From positions 1,088,001-1,152,000 of the forward strand of contig JAJEKV010000073.1 in NCBI GenBank assembly GCA_021234155.1: DNA of 64,000 nucleotides, given 5' to 3'. The notes beneath the pieces were generated by a model. That model ran no database searches. It had not been told where the DNA came from and worked only from the letters and a program-made list of their open reading frames with translations. Positions 36,022 to 46,548 of the stretch are shown here, one piece after another. Position numbers and translations under genes: made by a program. The stretch comes from Isoetes taiwanensis. Taxonomy: Eukaryota; Streptophyta; Lycopodiopsida; Isoetales; Isoetaceae. The first letter of the stretch is position 1. Each line of letters opens with the position of its first letter.

Positions 36022-36620
36022 TGAAGAAAAAGATCCTCTAGACAATTAGACCTTTACAATTCGATTATCTCAGACTTGCTATGCTTACATTCTCATAAGA
36101 AACAACCAATAATTTCAATGGTCTATACTATCATAACATCGAATAATTACTCAACCATTGACAAGCTACAGTAAAAAAAAAACTGTAGCAATGGGATTGG
36201 CAAAATCACTGTAGCTGTTATTCATGAAACCTTCGAGAGCCCAAGCGTGGTCTTAAATCCGGCATCCTGCACACATCTTCGACCTGTAAAAACCATCCAA
36301 ACATCACTGGCTACTTCTTCCTTATTTAATCGGCCAGGATCCGGCCGCCATGGCGTGCCGATCGACCCATAGCAGCTGGGAACGGCAAGTTTCCCTTTGA
36401 ATACATTTCCCCCCCTTGGACGCATTATGCCATAAGGCATAAACCTTATAATGCAATTTTTCGTTTTAAACTTCAACTTGTACCATTGCACCATATGGCC
36501 TTAGAGAAATATTAAGCCAGGCCTTCAGATGAAACCAAACGTGATCAATCTCCTTTGTTCTGAGTTTAGGCTATCTCTTACTTCCCAGATCTAACAAGGA
36601 TAACATGAACATATTTTACA
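36022..36620 (-). repeat. 5' LTR of Copia-2
   Basis: 599 bp with TG...CA ends. It differs from the 3' LTR at a few bases and one A-run length. Confidence 0.92.
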
Positions 36621-36625
36621 TTCTT
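36621..36625. repeat. Target-site duplication of Copia-2, right
   Basis: TTCTT, matching 31119-31123. Confidence 0.85.
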
Positions 36626-36627
36626 CG

Positions 36628-38773
36628 TGATCCACATTGGTAACATGTGCATTGCATGCACTAGATATTGCTGCCACATTGTTGACAGATTTATCCAAAC
36701 ACTTCTTCCTTCCTTTGATTTTGTCAACCCTAGCCTTAGCCTTAATTCTGGCCAGCAATTATGCATTACTTAATTTCCTTGCTTCACCAAACAACTCAAT
36801 GACATTATATTTACATTTCCCAGTCCCACCTCCTTGGAATAATGAAGCTTGAATCCGTGCACTAGTTTTTTCATATTCAATGTCAGCTATCTTTTGAGCG
36901 GTCTGGGCAGCCTTGGCAACTGCCCTTTGAAGTGAATCTAACTCCTTTGCCCTCTTCCTATCTGCAATCATTTTCTTTCTCTCTTCTATTTTTTTCTGTC
37001 TTACTTTAGCAGCATCTTTGTTCAATCTGTCCTGCTCTATTCTAGCAGCCAACATCTAATCTGAAGTGACAAACAACCTACCTTGAAGGGCATCCAGCAA
37101 CTTGGATCTCTTAGCTTTTGGTAGCCCACCAGCAGCAACATTTTGCACACAATTTTGCACACCTGCAACAACATTTTGCACTTGTGCAGGGGCAGCATTA
37201 GAAACAAGCATAGTTCTGACATGTTCTTCAAAAAGGGTAGCATTTGGAATATCCACAATGCTCTTGAGGAGGCATATGCGCAATTTCTGCTGTAGCAACT
37301 ATGCCATCATGAACCATCATATTTTTAGCCAAGTTTTGCAGAATTTGAGCAGCAGCATCATCATTGTTACCAAGATCTTCTAATTCATCTTCAGAGTCAG
37401 CCACAACTACATTATCAACATAAGGGTCAGGAAGTACAGCCTTGTCATTGAAGGGCCATATTCCTGTTTTTGCAAAACCTGCAACAATGTTAGGCCTTGC
37501 AAAGATTCCACAATTGCACTAGATACGAGGGCAGCTAAATCCTCTTTTGATGGCTCACCAACCTTACCTTTATGCATGTATCTACCTCTCAACTTCTTGA
37601 ATGCTGTTTTGAACGGGCTGAAGCATGCCACATCAAGTGCATGCAGCCTATGGCTTGTATGTGGAGGAAGAAGCAAAATATGCAAGCCTATTTGCCTCGC
37701 ATGCTGAATTGCACTCAAAGTAACATGAGAACCATGGCCATCACATACAAGCAGGTGTGGTCGATCAACACTAATACCACCAGGAACATTAATCTTGAAG
37801 TGCTCTAACCACGCATCAAACAAGGCATTTGTTATCCAGGCTTTCTTTTGGAATGACATTGCTGCACCGGGCTCACATTTAGCCATCAAATCTCTATCTT
37901 TGATTTTTTTCCCTTAAATACATACAAACCAGGCATCCTAAAACCAGATGTACTCACATAACTTAAAACAGTTAGCCATTCTCTATTTTTGGGAATGGTC
38001 AAATTGGCATTTCTAATCCCTTTCCTTGTCAATATCCTCATTCCAGATCTATGGCCAGCCTGAATTCCAGTTTCATCACAATTCCAAATGGTAGATGCAT
38101 CAAAATGGAAGTCATTGTACAAGGCTTCGAGAGTGGAATAAAATTCTTCTAGGTTAGTAGACTTCATAGCCTTTACTCTTTGCACTTCCACACACTCAAC
38201 AGACCTTAAAGCAAGTTCAGGGTGTCTACTTTTAAAAACTCTCCACCACTTCTTACCTGGTAGGCCATCTTTAAAACTAGTTTCTCTATGAATACACATG
38301 TCACCAACTCGTTCTCTTAACAGATCCAAAGTTACACCTCTACCTTCAAGAGCCATGTGCATACACCAATTCACACGGATTTCCTCTTCTTCCTTTGTCA
38401 ATCCCTTTGGTGTTGCCCCAAATTTCTTCTCAGTCTGGCCATTCAACCACTTTCTAAGAGTGGTCAGAAGTATGCCATAATGTAAAGAAGCCTTCCTAAT
38501 GCTAAGAATACCATCATCTACAGCATCTATGGCCTGATTTAGTTGGTCCATGGTCCATGATCCTCTCTCCATAGATCTGGCACATTTGCCTCCCAAAGAA
38601 GTATTTTCTGGCTGGGTAGGGATAATGGGGCCTTTGGGCTTAGATCTGGCACTTGGAAGAGGAGGAGGAGGGGCTGATGGTGCAATAGAGCAGATGGTTC
38701 TCCCTCTTAATTGCATTGCATATAACAAATAAGAGTAGCAAGCAATAAAGGTGTAATCACAGAACAGATTCAA
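36628..38773 (-). pseudogene. pogo/Tigger-like DDE transposase with long C-terminal part
   Basis: The 295-residue frame (37886-38773) has a CENP-B/psq-type helix-turn-helix (SIRKASLHYGILLTTLRKWL, about 91-110) and the first catalytic Asp in WNCDETGI (D233). A base missing from an A-run near 37890 shifts the frame. The next frame (37407-37889) holds the second Asp in LLVCDGHGSH (D50) and third in LHALDVACF (D86), after LPPHTSH, the DDE_1 signature. A further shift leads through IVAGFAKTGIWPFN, the usual end of pogo transposases. The open phase then continues far beyond, through a Lys/Arg/Glu-rich likely coiled coil (36759-37055), with in-frame TAG and TAA stops. Such enzymes cut and paste DNA at TA sites; this copy is dead. 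Confidence 0.82.
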
Positions 38774-39720
38774 CTAAGAGAAGAAATGACGAATAGAAAT
38801 CTAGAGAAAAAATAACAGTGATTGATCTCACCTTAATTGCCTTAAATATCTTGCACATTGAAAAGGTGGGAAGGAAAATTATTGAAATCTAGTAATTTGG
38901 ATGGCCAGATTCATATCCAGCTTGATCCCCTCCAAGGCGCTAAAAAGAATGGATAATATGCAGACAGGTATGCAATCTGCACAAAAATGCGATGGAGGGA
39001 ACATTAGAATCATCAAAAAAATGGAGGGAATAAAGGTTGTGAGTTGTTACCTTGGCGCCATGGGAAGCTCCAGTTGTTTAACTGAAACCATATGAGAAGC
39101 TATTTCTTCTGATCTATGAGATATTGGCGCCATAAAAAGTGCCTAAATCTAAAGTCTAGAGGTAGATGCATGCATGCAACAAGCATGCAAAAGTGAGAAA
39201 GAAAATTTGGACACAAAATCTCCACATGATTGCCGAATATGTGGGTTAATATCTGCGTCAGCTGGGTCCTGCCTTGAACCATTGGAGTGGCCATGCAAAT
39301 CGTTGGAGTGCTTTTGGAGATCATTGGAGTGCCCTTACAGATCGTGGAGGACATACGGCGCACCAGCAGATAAACAGAATTGAGCTAAAGATGAACTAAT
39401 TCTAAACCGTAGACGTGAACCAAAAAGTCCAACATGGCTGCCACGTGAGCCAATTAGGTTCCCATTTGATGTTTTGTTATGGCCCCTGCGTCGAAGTAGG
39501 GCACCCTCCCTTAGAGGTTTGCCCAATGTTTCCTGTTATGTTAAATTTGTAGCCATTGATTCTCATATTCCCGTAGATATTTCCTCTCCCACACTCTCCA
39601 CCTTTTGACGAAAACCATGATGGGGTCAAACTGGATTCGCCGTCATATGATTTTCTAACCATGTTCTTTTGTTTTCTTTGAGGATGGTCGGTGGTAGTGA
39701 CGCCTTCTTGCAGGGTTGAC
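38774..39720. other. Spacer between transposase and small ORF
   Basis: Should contain the 5' end of the pogo-like element, but I could not find its terminal inverted repeat. A short tandem motif lies at 39278-39352. Otherwise nothing recognisable. Confidence 0.4.
39278..39352. repeat. Short tandem repeat with TTGGAGTG core
   Basis: TTGGAGTG or a variant recurs about every 30 bp (CCATTGGAGTGG, CGTTGGAGTGC, CATTGGAGTGC, CGTGGAGG), with AGATC or AAATC between. Confidence 0.6.
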
Positions 39721-40070
39721 ATGGAGAGCAATGGGAATTCCACGAGGGAGACGGGCCATCCTGTCTTAAGCTTGGACCCTGATTTGATTAGTGCCAGAAT
39801 TGATGCATCCCGTCTTGATCCTCAGGTATATCCTCCAGAGGGTGAACAGGTCTTCACTACAGGGAGTTCATAACAAGTATTGTGCAGGTTGGGACCGAGG
39901 CTTACAGAATTGCCGCTGCACTTAGGATCCTGAGGAGGGAGTTGACAGGTTTCTACGTGGCTATTGATTCTGCGATTTCCAGTGTTGCTTGGGAGGAGCT
40001 TAGGGCTCCAATGTCTGAGCTGCAGGCACGAAGATCACATATGAGCGTTGCTAGAGGCCTGCTGACCTAG
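39721..40070 (+). CDS. Small two-exon ORF of unknown function
   Basis: ATG at 39721 opens 35 codons to a CAG/GTATAT donor after 39825. A TGTGCAG acceptor lets the frame resume at 39888 for 61 sense codons to TAG at 40068-40070, giving about 96 residues. The second exon is a likely helical, Arg/Ala-rich segment (AYRIAAALRILRRELTGFY, then SELQARRSHMSVARGLL). After the stop the frame stays open to a second stop near 40130, so the TAG may be a mutation in a longer gene. No family recognised. It lies beside the HUH endonuclease remnant but on the opposite strand. It could be a captured gene fragment. Confidence 0.35.
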
Positions 40071-40491
40071 GAGATCCGCCAACTTGATGCCGTCATCAGG
40101 CATGCTGTATCTGGGCAGCCTATGAACTAGACTTTTGAGCTCTTGCTGGTGCAGTTTGATGTAGGTGGCATTTGTGCCACATGTACATTTGGCGACCTCA
40201 TAAATATATGTTGTTTCTTGACTTGCTGCCCTGTCTCAGAGAAGCTTGTTTGTTGCATTTGGTTACTAACACTTGTGCATTTTCAGTGGCTTCGTCCCCT
40301 GGCATAAGGACGATCATTTTTCCTGGGATTTCCCTTATGTCTGGATGAGCATTGGCATTGCGTTGGGGTTCAATTCCCCAGGCTCACTGACAGCTTGCCT
40401 CCGTGGCCTTACAGGTACTGGTACTCGCCATGGCAAGTGCTATGTATAAGATCATCGAAGAAGCTATACAACAAACAAAATACACATGGAA
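40071..40491. other. Spacer between small ORF and HUH remnant
   Basis: No convincing coding sequence. It could contain the 3' terminus of the minus-strand HUH element, but no hairpin-plus-end signature was clear. Confidence 0.3.
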
Positions 40492-41384
40492 TCACTCAAC
40501 GGCCATGGTGTGATCCCTCGTATGAATGGGGATGTAATTCACACCATGATCTGGAATTTCAAGCTCTGGGCTGAAGGATGGATCACGAAGGTCCTCAAAA
40601 TTATAATCCATCTCATCAGATGGCACGGAATCATCCCAGTACCGCCGGCGCCTAGGCCCATTCCGTTCCACAGCCATATACCATGCAGGCAAACCAAACA
40701 GGGTAGTCCTAATATCAGATGGCATGCAGTGACCCTCCACGCAGCACGAACTCTGTGCTTATCTACATGAGCAATGTTGGAAGGAATGATCCAGCTGCTG
40801 CTTAAAGTATACTTTCCACTCCTGAGCATCCTGCAAACAGTAAACGTCGAGCTAGGAGTAAGTCTATGGCCACCGTAAAAAAAATACAAAGTGTGCTGCC
40901 TTATTCAACAGGTTTCTGTTGTCCAAAACACACAGGCCTTTTGTGTTCCCAGCACCCCATCTTAGATAGAGATCCTTTCCCTTCTCAATCATGAATTCAG
41001 ATACATTATGGAGGTGGCAAGAATAGTGCACCTTACCTATGTCTTTTCATACAATACCCAACATGCCCTCAAAGCAGTGTAACCTGTTATTCTTCAGCAC
41101 GTTGCAGACTAAAAAACATCGGCTGGCTTGGAGGGCCAATTGAAATCCCTCTTAATAGCCTCATTCAAGGCCCTTGGTGTCTTATAGCGAGCTCTTAGCA
41201 CAACTTGCACATGAAGGTGGTCTGTAGAAGACCCCCTCTCAAGAACAATAGCACCAGCCACACAACTATCACAAGATGACAAAAGGGCATAAAAAAAACT
41301 AAGTGGGGCATCTTGGCCTGACAGTCCCAATGTCACACCTCGTTCAGAATATGTAGTCCAGGGTGCTCTGGGTGTTCCTCTCCA
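40492..41384 (-). pseudogene. Single-tyrosine HUH endonuclease transposon gene (Replitron-like)
   Basis: The open frame from 41384 contains IVLERGSSTDHLHVQVVLRA. HLHVQ (41205-41219) fits the HUHUQ metal-binding motif II of rolling-circle replication initiators. About 50 residues later, after GMLG, the bases at 41041-41058 encode YCMK followed by D once two compensating one-base shifts are allowed. That fits the catalytic YxxK motif III. Conserved-looking blocks follow: HLHNVSEFMIEKGKDLYLRWG, then a possible short intron at 40814-40871, then RSGKYTLSSSWIIPSN and a C-terminal frame to a stop at 40492. One Tyr and no helicase argue against Helitron. The layout resembles the eukaryotic Replitron group as I recall it; a CRESS-type Rep is the alternative. 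Shifts and a stop mark it as decayed. Confidence 0.6.
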
Positions 41385-41399
41385 TAGAATAATTTAAGG

Positions 41400-41985
41400 G
41401 CTAAGCTTAACTATTTGGCGATTTTTTAGCACATTTTAAAAAAAAATTGGCTAAAGTAAATGGAAAAAATTGGGAAAAAAATAATAATTTTAGCTTAACT
41501 TTTTTCGGGACTGCACCAACTTTGGAGCTCTTTAGCCAAACGCTAACAGAGTGAAATTTTGTATTGTTTAGCTAAACCATAGAAACTTTTAAAATGAATT
41601 TTTGGCTAGTTTAGCTAATATCATTCTAGTTTATAAGCAATATGTGATTAGTAATTTAGTTTCTAGAATTATAAATTAATTTGAGTCATAGATTTTGCTA
41701 GTTAGCATTATTTTAGTTTTTTAACAAAGAAAATGACTAAAATAAGGGGAAACAATTGAAAAAAAGTATAGTAATTTGGTTTAATAATTTCCGTTGGCCA
41801 CGCCATAGAAAGTTTTTGGATGATGTTTAGGTTAGTTTAGCTAAATGCTAGAACGCATGAGAGGAAAAATATGTAGAGTTTAGCTAAACCACAGAAAGTT
41901 TTGGGATTCATATCGAGCAAGTTTAGCTAAAGTCATTCTGGCTAATAAGAAATATGCGATTAGTAATTTATTCTCTGTTCCTCTC
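41400..41985. repeat. AT-rich region with duplicated ~100-bp block
   Basis: A block with TTTAGCTAAACCAYAGAAA...AGTTTAGCTAA...ATATGYGATTAGTAATTTA occurs at about 41568-41665 and 41875-41975 with moderate divergence. The interval sits between the HUH remnant and the truncated Gypsy RT and may be a non-autonomous insertion. Ends were not defined. Confidence 0.5.
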
Positions 41986-42678
41986 TACTCTTGAGTAGAT
42001 CAAGATATCATCCAAAAATATTTGGATGAACTTATCTAAATACCCATGAAACACATTATTCATGAGCTGTATAAATGTGGTTGGGGCATTTCCCAAAGGG
42101 CATGACTATAAATTCATAGTGCCCTTGATTGGTTCAAAAAGCTCTTTTGGGCTCGTCTCCTGAATGCTAATCTGATGATATCCACTTCTTGGATCGAATT
42201 TAGAGCCTACGAAATGGTCCATGATAACGATCCTTGATCGTGGCTTTATTTAAAGCTCTATAATCAATGCACATGCGCATACTTCCATCCTTTTTCTTTA
42301 CGAGGATCATAGGTGCCCCAAATGGTGACTTGCTAGGCCTTTTGAAACCCTTTTAGAGCAATTTCTTAATTTGTTTCTTAACTTAGGGGACTAAATCTAT
42401 ATGGCGCCCTGACCACTGGCTTAGTTCATGGTTCCGATTTTATCTCATGTGATATTTCTTGCAAGGGTATCCCCTTAGGAGAGCTTCTTCGGGAACACAT
42501 TCTGATATTTATCTAGCAAACTATCAAGTTTGTTTTCTTTATCGATGGCATTTATTTCCACGGAATCTAAAAGGGAGTCAAGGACATAGACATGATATTT
42601 TTCATTAATATGATGGCGGAGACAACGTTTGGCTTGCATAGCCGTTATTAACTTAGGAGAAGCTACATTAGGAGTTCC

Positions 42679-43215
42679 CTAAAGGGTAATCTCCTTACCT
42701 TCCTTAGAGATAATTATCAAATGTTTTCTCCAATCAATAGGAGGATTAATCATTTGAAGCCATTTGATACCCAGTATCACATCAAATCTTGTTAGTTTTG
42801 CTAAATCAAAACTCATTGTCTCCTCATAATCCCCAATGGTCAAGTGCAGCACCCTAGCCACCCCGTGGCTCCATTGCTGAATCTGCTTCCCAGCCTCAGT
42901 CTCAATATCATATGATGCCACTTGAACCATTTCCATCTTTAATTCTTGTTCAAAGTCTGCAAAAATGAAATTGTCAGTACTCCCTGAGTCAACAAGAACA
43001 ATAACATTTCTATCGTCTATCTTTCCAAGTAAACGAATAACTTGCCCAACAAAGTTACCTTCCTCACTTACGAATTGAGCTCCCCCTGAACTATGGCTGA
43101 GAGTTGCTTTGTTCCTCCCTCCGCTTGCTTGGTTGTGGCGACCATTGCCTTCTTTTCTTTGTGGGATTTTGGGCAATCCGTAGCCATATGCCCCTTTACA
43201 CCATAATTGTAACAA
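42679..43215 (-). pseudogene. Gypsy aspartic protease
   Basis: 178-residue frame including NVIVLVDSGSTDNFI, with the active-site Asp-Ser-Gly, and FDVILGIKWLQM, the conserved hydrophobic ILGxxWL block of Gypsy retropepsins. The spacing between them is normal. Upstream, the zinc knuckle (CYNYGVKGHMATDC, 43170-43210 region) reads in another frame and has Tyr in place of the second Cys. The protease would release Gag and Pol from the polyprotein; here it is cut off from both by frame changes and a stop. Confidence 0.82.
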
Positions 43216-43240
43216 GCAAATGGCTTGGTGGACTTCTTCC

Positions 43241-44217
43241 CTAAAGAGGTCTCACCCTCGCCTTTATCATTATTGGGAGAGTTGCTCGAATTGCTTTGAG
43301 CAATTCGGGGACGTTTATTAGGGGCCCCATTCTTATTCTCCATCTTCCTTTGTTTCCATTCTTCGAAATGACAGGAGCCAGATTGAGACTTCCTTGTCTC
43401 ACATCCCTTAATTCTTTCTTAGGTGAACTCGCCAATCTCCTTATCAAGAATATTGCAGACTCAAAGTCCCCAGGACCTACTTGTCTAATATGTGCTCTGA
43501 GGAGACGATCTTTAAGACTGTCCTCAAAATAGCTTACTTGCATGCGGGCTGGCATCTTCTTGATCCTTGCAAACATTCCCCTCAAGGTGTTAATATATAG
43601 TTGCAAGGTACCCTTTATCTGATGCTCTTGAGTTGAATCAAGGCATGGTGCTCATCATGATGCAGGGCATATTCTTGCTTAAAGCTTTGCAAAAATCTGC
43701 CCAAGAATTGATCTCTACGCCTTTTCCCATAAGTAGCTCCACCAAGAAGCAGCATCCCCCTGAATTGTAGTGCAGCATGAAATACCCTGGCTGTATCTTC
43801 CTTCTTGGTGGCTCAAAAATATGTTTCTAGCCAATTTAGCCATTGAATCACTTCCTCTGCAATCTCAGATCTCGTGAATTCGGGATGATCCCTTTTTTTC
43901 AAACCCCTAACTTCTTCCGTGGATATAGTTCCTTGAACTCCAGCTTTTTGAATTGGGTTAGATGGGGGTGTAATTGCCATTCTAGCTCCCTGAGCTTGGC
44001 TAGTTTGGCCCAAATTCCGGACTCCCTGAGTCTAGTTATTGCAGCCTTCTTGCACATTATTAACATTTACACCCTCTAGGTTCCTTGTTAATAGCTGCTT
44101 GGTAGTGTCAAACATTTTTCTTTCTCTTTTGGCAGCCTCTTTGGCTTGCTTGGCTAATTGAAATTGCACTTCCCTGAGTAGCTTGTTAGTGTGCTTGCTC
44201 AATTTTGCTCTCCGCAA
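43241..44217 (-). pseudogene. Gypsy gag remnant
   Basis: Three frames carry pieces of a Retrotrans_gag protein. One is a Lys/Arg-rich N-terminal helix (44032-44217). Another, 43813-44013, ends EEVIQWLNWLETYF, the normal start of the gag core. The third, 43241-43606, has LRGMFARIKKMPARMQVSYFEDSLKDRL and LIRRLASS. The breaks between them leave no complete Gag. Family assignment comes from position and these conserved-looking core helices. Confidence 0.7.
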
Positions 44218-44699
44218 CCTGCCCCATTAATTCTCTAATCCTTCCCTTTGCATAGTCTAACTCCCCCTGGAAGTTAATTGGATCCCTGTCAATGATATTG
44301 TCAGAGCAATGGGATTTTTGGGAAGGTTTCTCAGGCTCCTCCTCTATCTCCTCAGCCTGGTGCTCATCCCCTTCCCCATCAATTGCTCATCATGGCATGC
44401 CTCATCTTTTTGTTCCCTTTTCCCCAAAAAAAGGATGAAGCACTATTGAAATAATAAGTATGCCTCTGAGGCTACAGTGCTATAACACTGAGAAAAATGA
44501 AACATAAGAACATATGCACTGGCAATGAACATCGAAAGAAAAACATGCGAGATGTCAGAGGCTGCAGACTAGACCCGACAAGCATCGAAAAATGGACTGA
44601 AACTAAAGACAGACACTGACCAAAAGAACTGAAGCAACTTCAACAATGGAAAAGGAATAATAAAAACAAAAAAAATGGACATGACTTAATGTCGTCAAA

Positions 44700-44860
44700 G
44701 CATCCGGGGAGGTAAGGAAAACTGGTAGGACATAGAAGGAGGAGAAAACTAGCTCAAGAGAACGCCGATGAATAACAATGGGAGAAGAGGCGGAATACAT
44801 ACGAGATGTGAGGTAAGGCGTCTCCATCCAAGGAATGTTGGTTCTATTGCCGAGGATGGG
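44700..44860 (-). promoter_or_regulatory. Module C, degraded copy
   Basis: Similar to 50951-51150 (GAGAAAACTAGCTCAAGAGAA, then GCGGAATA, then CATCCAAGGAATG), but the TATA-like core is changed to ATACATACGA. Confidence 0.5.
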
Positions 44861-46368
44861 TCCTATGACACAATGCAATGGCCGATAGAAGAGGAATCTC
44901 CCAAAAAGAAATCGAGAAAACTAGGCTGTCGGAAGGAAAAAGAACAAAATAAATGAAGGGAAAAAATGACAAATAAGATGGCTAAAATAGAACACATCAA
45001 CGGAATGGATGAGATCACTGGGGATAACGAGACAAGGAGAAAATAAAGCACAGGACAAATGAGGCAGAAAGGACAAATAAGGAGTTCCAGAGTACCGGAG
45101 GAGAAGGCTCATCAAGAGAAAAGGAGCAACCAAGGCAACCAGAGTAAAATGGAAGGGAAAGGAAACCAGGAAAATGGAGCAAAAGGGGAAAAGAGAAGGT
45201 AGAGACAATGGAGCAATGAAAAAGTAGAATGAGCAATTAAAGCCAGAAACTGAACAATGGGATGCATAAAAATGAAGGACACAATGGAACAATGCGGAGA
45301 GAGATGGACAAGGAACATAAAAATGAAGGATACAATGGAACAATGCAGAAAGGGATGGGAAAAGGGACTCATAAGATAACAATGGACAAAGCCATGACGA
45401 CATCCACAAAGTAAAGATCTCAAACGACTAAAGAAGCAGAAAATATTACAAAACAAAGATACTATAAACCGAACTAATCTAAGTAGCAAGAAGCCAAAGA
45501 AAAGGAGAATAACATCAACAAAATTATTAAAGGAACAACAAGCCAAAGGAACTCAAGAAGGAAATGTTGCAAACACAACGAAATAGAGAAATGATATTAT
45601 GAGGCAAGATCCTAGATAGCACATAAGTCAACCCAGGGTTAATGCAACAAAATAAAATAGAATGCACGGTACAAGGATGACGGGGGAACCTGAAACACGT
45701 GGAAGAACGAAAGAATAACAACGAGTGCAAAGAAGTAATGAGATAACAAATGTAAATAGGATCATGGAATAAACGAGGCAAAAGGGGCAAATAACGAGTG
45801 CTAGAGAGCGAATGGAGCACAACGTTGGGGCAAATGGAAATTAATAGAATTGGCGAGCACATTTAGATAATAAAAATGGAGCCAATAACGATGCCCAGAT
45901 AAATAGAAAGTGGAAGATAAAGAAGACGTCACTTTGGAAGAACAGATGGACATAGTAACACGAGCAGTGCCAAATGCACATGGAGCAGAGAATGCAAAAA
46001 CATCATGAACCTGTGATCACAGGGATAATGAATGTTACTAAAGTCTAAAAGCTAAAATTGGGTGAACCATGAACTTCAATAAAGTCCAATGTCACGCAAA
46101 CGCAAATAGACGCAACAAATGCTCTACGCCCTTGGTATAACTAGCAGTCCCATGAATGAAGCGATACAATGAAATTATAAGAAGAAATCAGATCAATGAC
46201 TACCAATGCATCTTAAAGCGTTTAAGGAAAACAGTGAGTCACGACAACCAAACGAACAACCACATCGTTTTCAACCTTTATCATCCAAATAATATGCATA
46301 AACGAATGAGTCAACCTGATAGGAAACTACAAGAACAACTGAAAGCCATAAGAAGCACACAAGCAAGT

Positions 46369-46548
46369 AAAATCCTATAGACATTGTAGAGCGCCACAAA
46401 ACTATAGTAATTAATAGAATGGGCGAGAGAAAAAAGCCAAACGGAAAACATAGAAAACAAAATCCTATAGACATTGTAGAGCACCACAAAACTATAGTAA
46501 TTAATAGAATGGCGAGAGAAAAAAGCCAAATGGAAAACATAGAAAACT
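46369..46548. repeat. 90-bp tandem duplication inside composite repeat
   Basis: Unit starting AAAATCCTATAGACATTGTA occurs at 46369 and 46459. The same pair is present in copy 2 (57375 and 57464), so it predates the large duplication. Confidence 0.85.

Larger units (their letters stand above)
31124..36620 (-). mobile_element. Ty1/Copia retrotransposon (Copia-2), nearly complete
   Basis: A 5.5-kb minus-strand element with two LTRs (31124-31721 and 36022-36620), primer-binding site, polypurine tract, gag-protease, integrase, reverse transcriptase and a damaged RNase H. Domain order gag-pro-int-RT-RH defines Copia. The LTRs differ at only about four substitutions plus one base in an A-run, so insertion was recent. 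Even so, the internal region has a roughly 110-bp deletion after the protease and frameshifts before RT and before RNase H, plus further damage in RNase H. This suggests a defective copy mobilised by a relative's proteins. It sits inside the pogo-like transposase gene. Confidence 0.93.
41986..44390 (-). mobile_element. Decayed Ty3/Gypsy retrotransposon
   Basis: On the minus strand, gag (43241-44217, several frames), a CCHC knuckle, retropepsin (42679-43215) and the first half of reverse transcriptase appear in Gypsy order. RT shows [33 protein letters not shown] around 42230-42360 as broken parts, then FLDDILIYSR near 41986-42020. The element stops abruptly right after this catalytic FLDD. 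RNase H, integrase and LTRs are missing. Many frameshifts mean none of the proteins can be made. Confidence 0.85.

Noticed and set aside
42165-42200. CTGATGATATCCACTTCTTGGATCGAA resembling a hammerhead stem II
   Set aside because: It lies in the Gypsy RT coding remnant (complement of the YHQIS region) and lacks a GAAA core.
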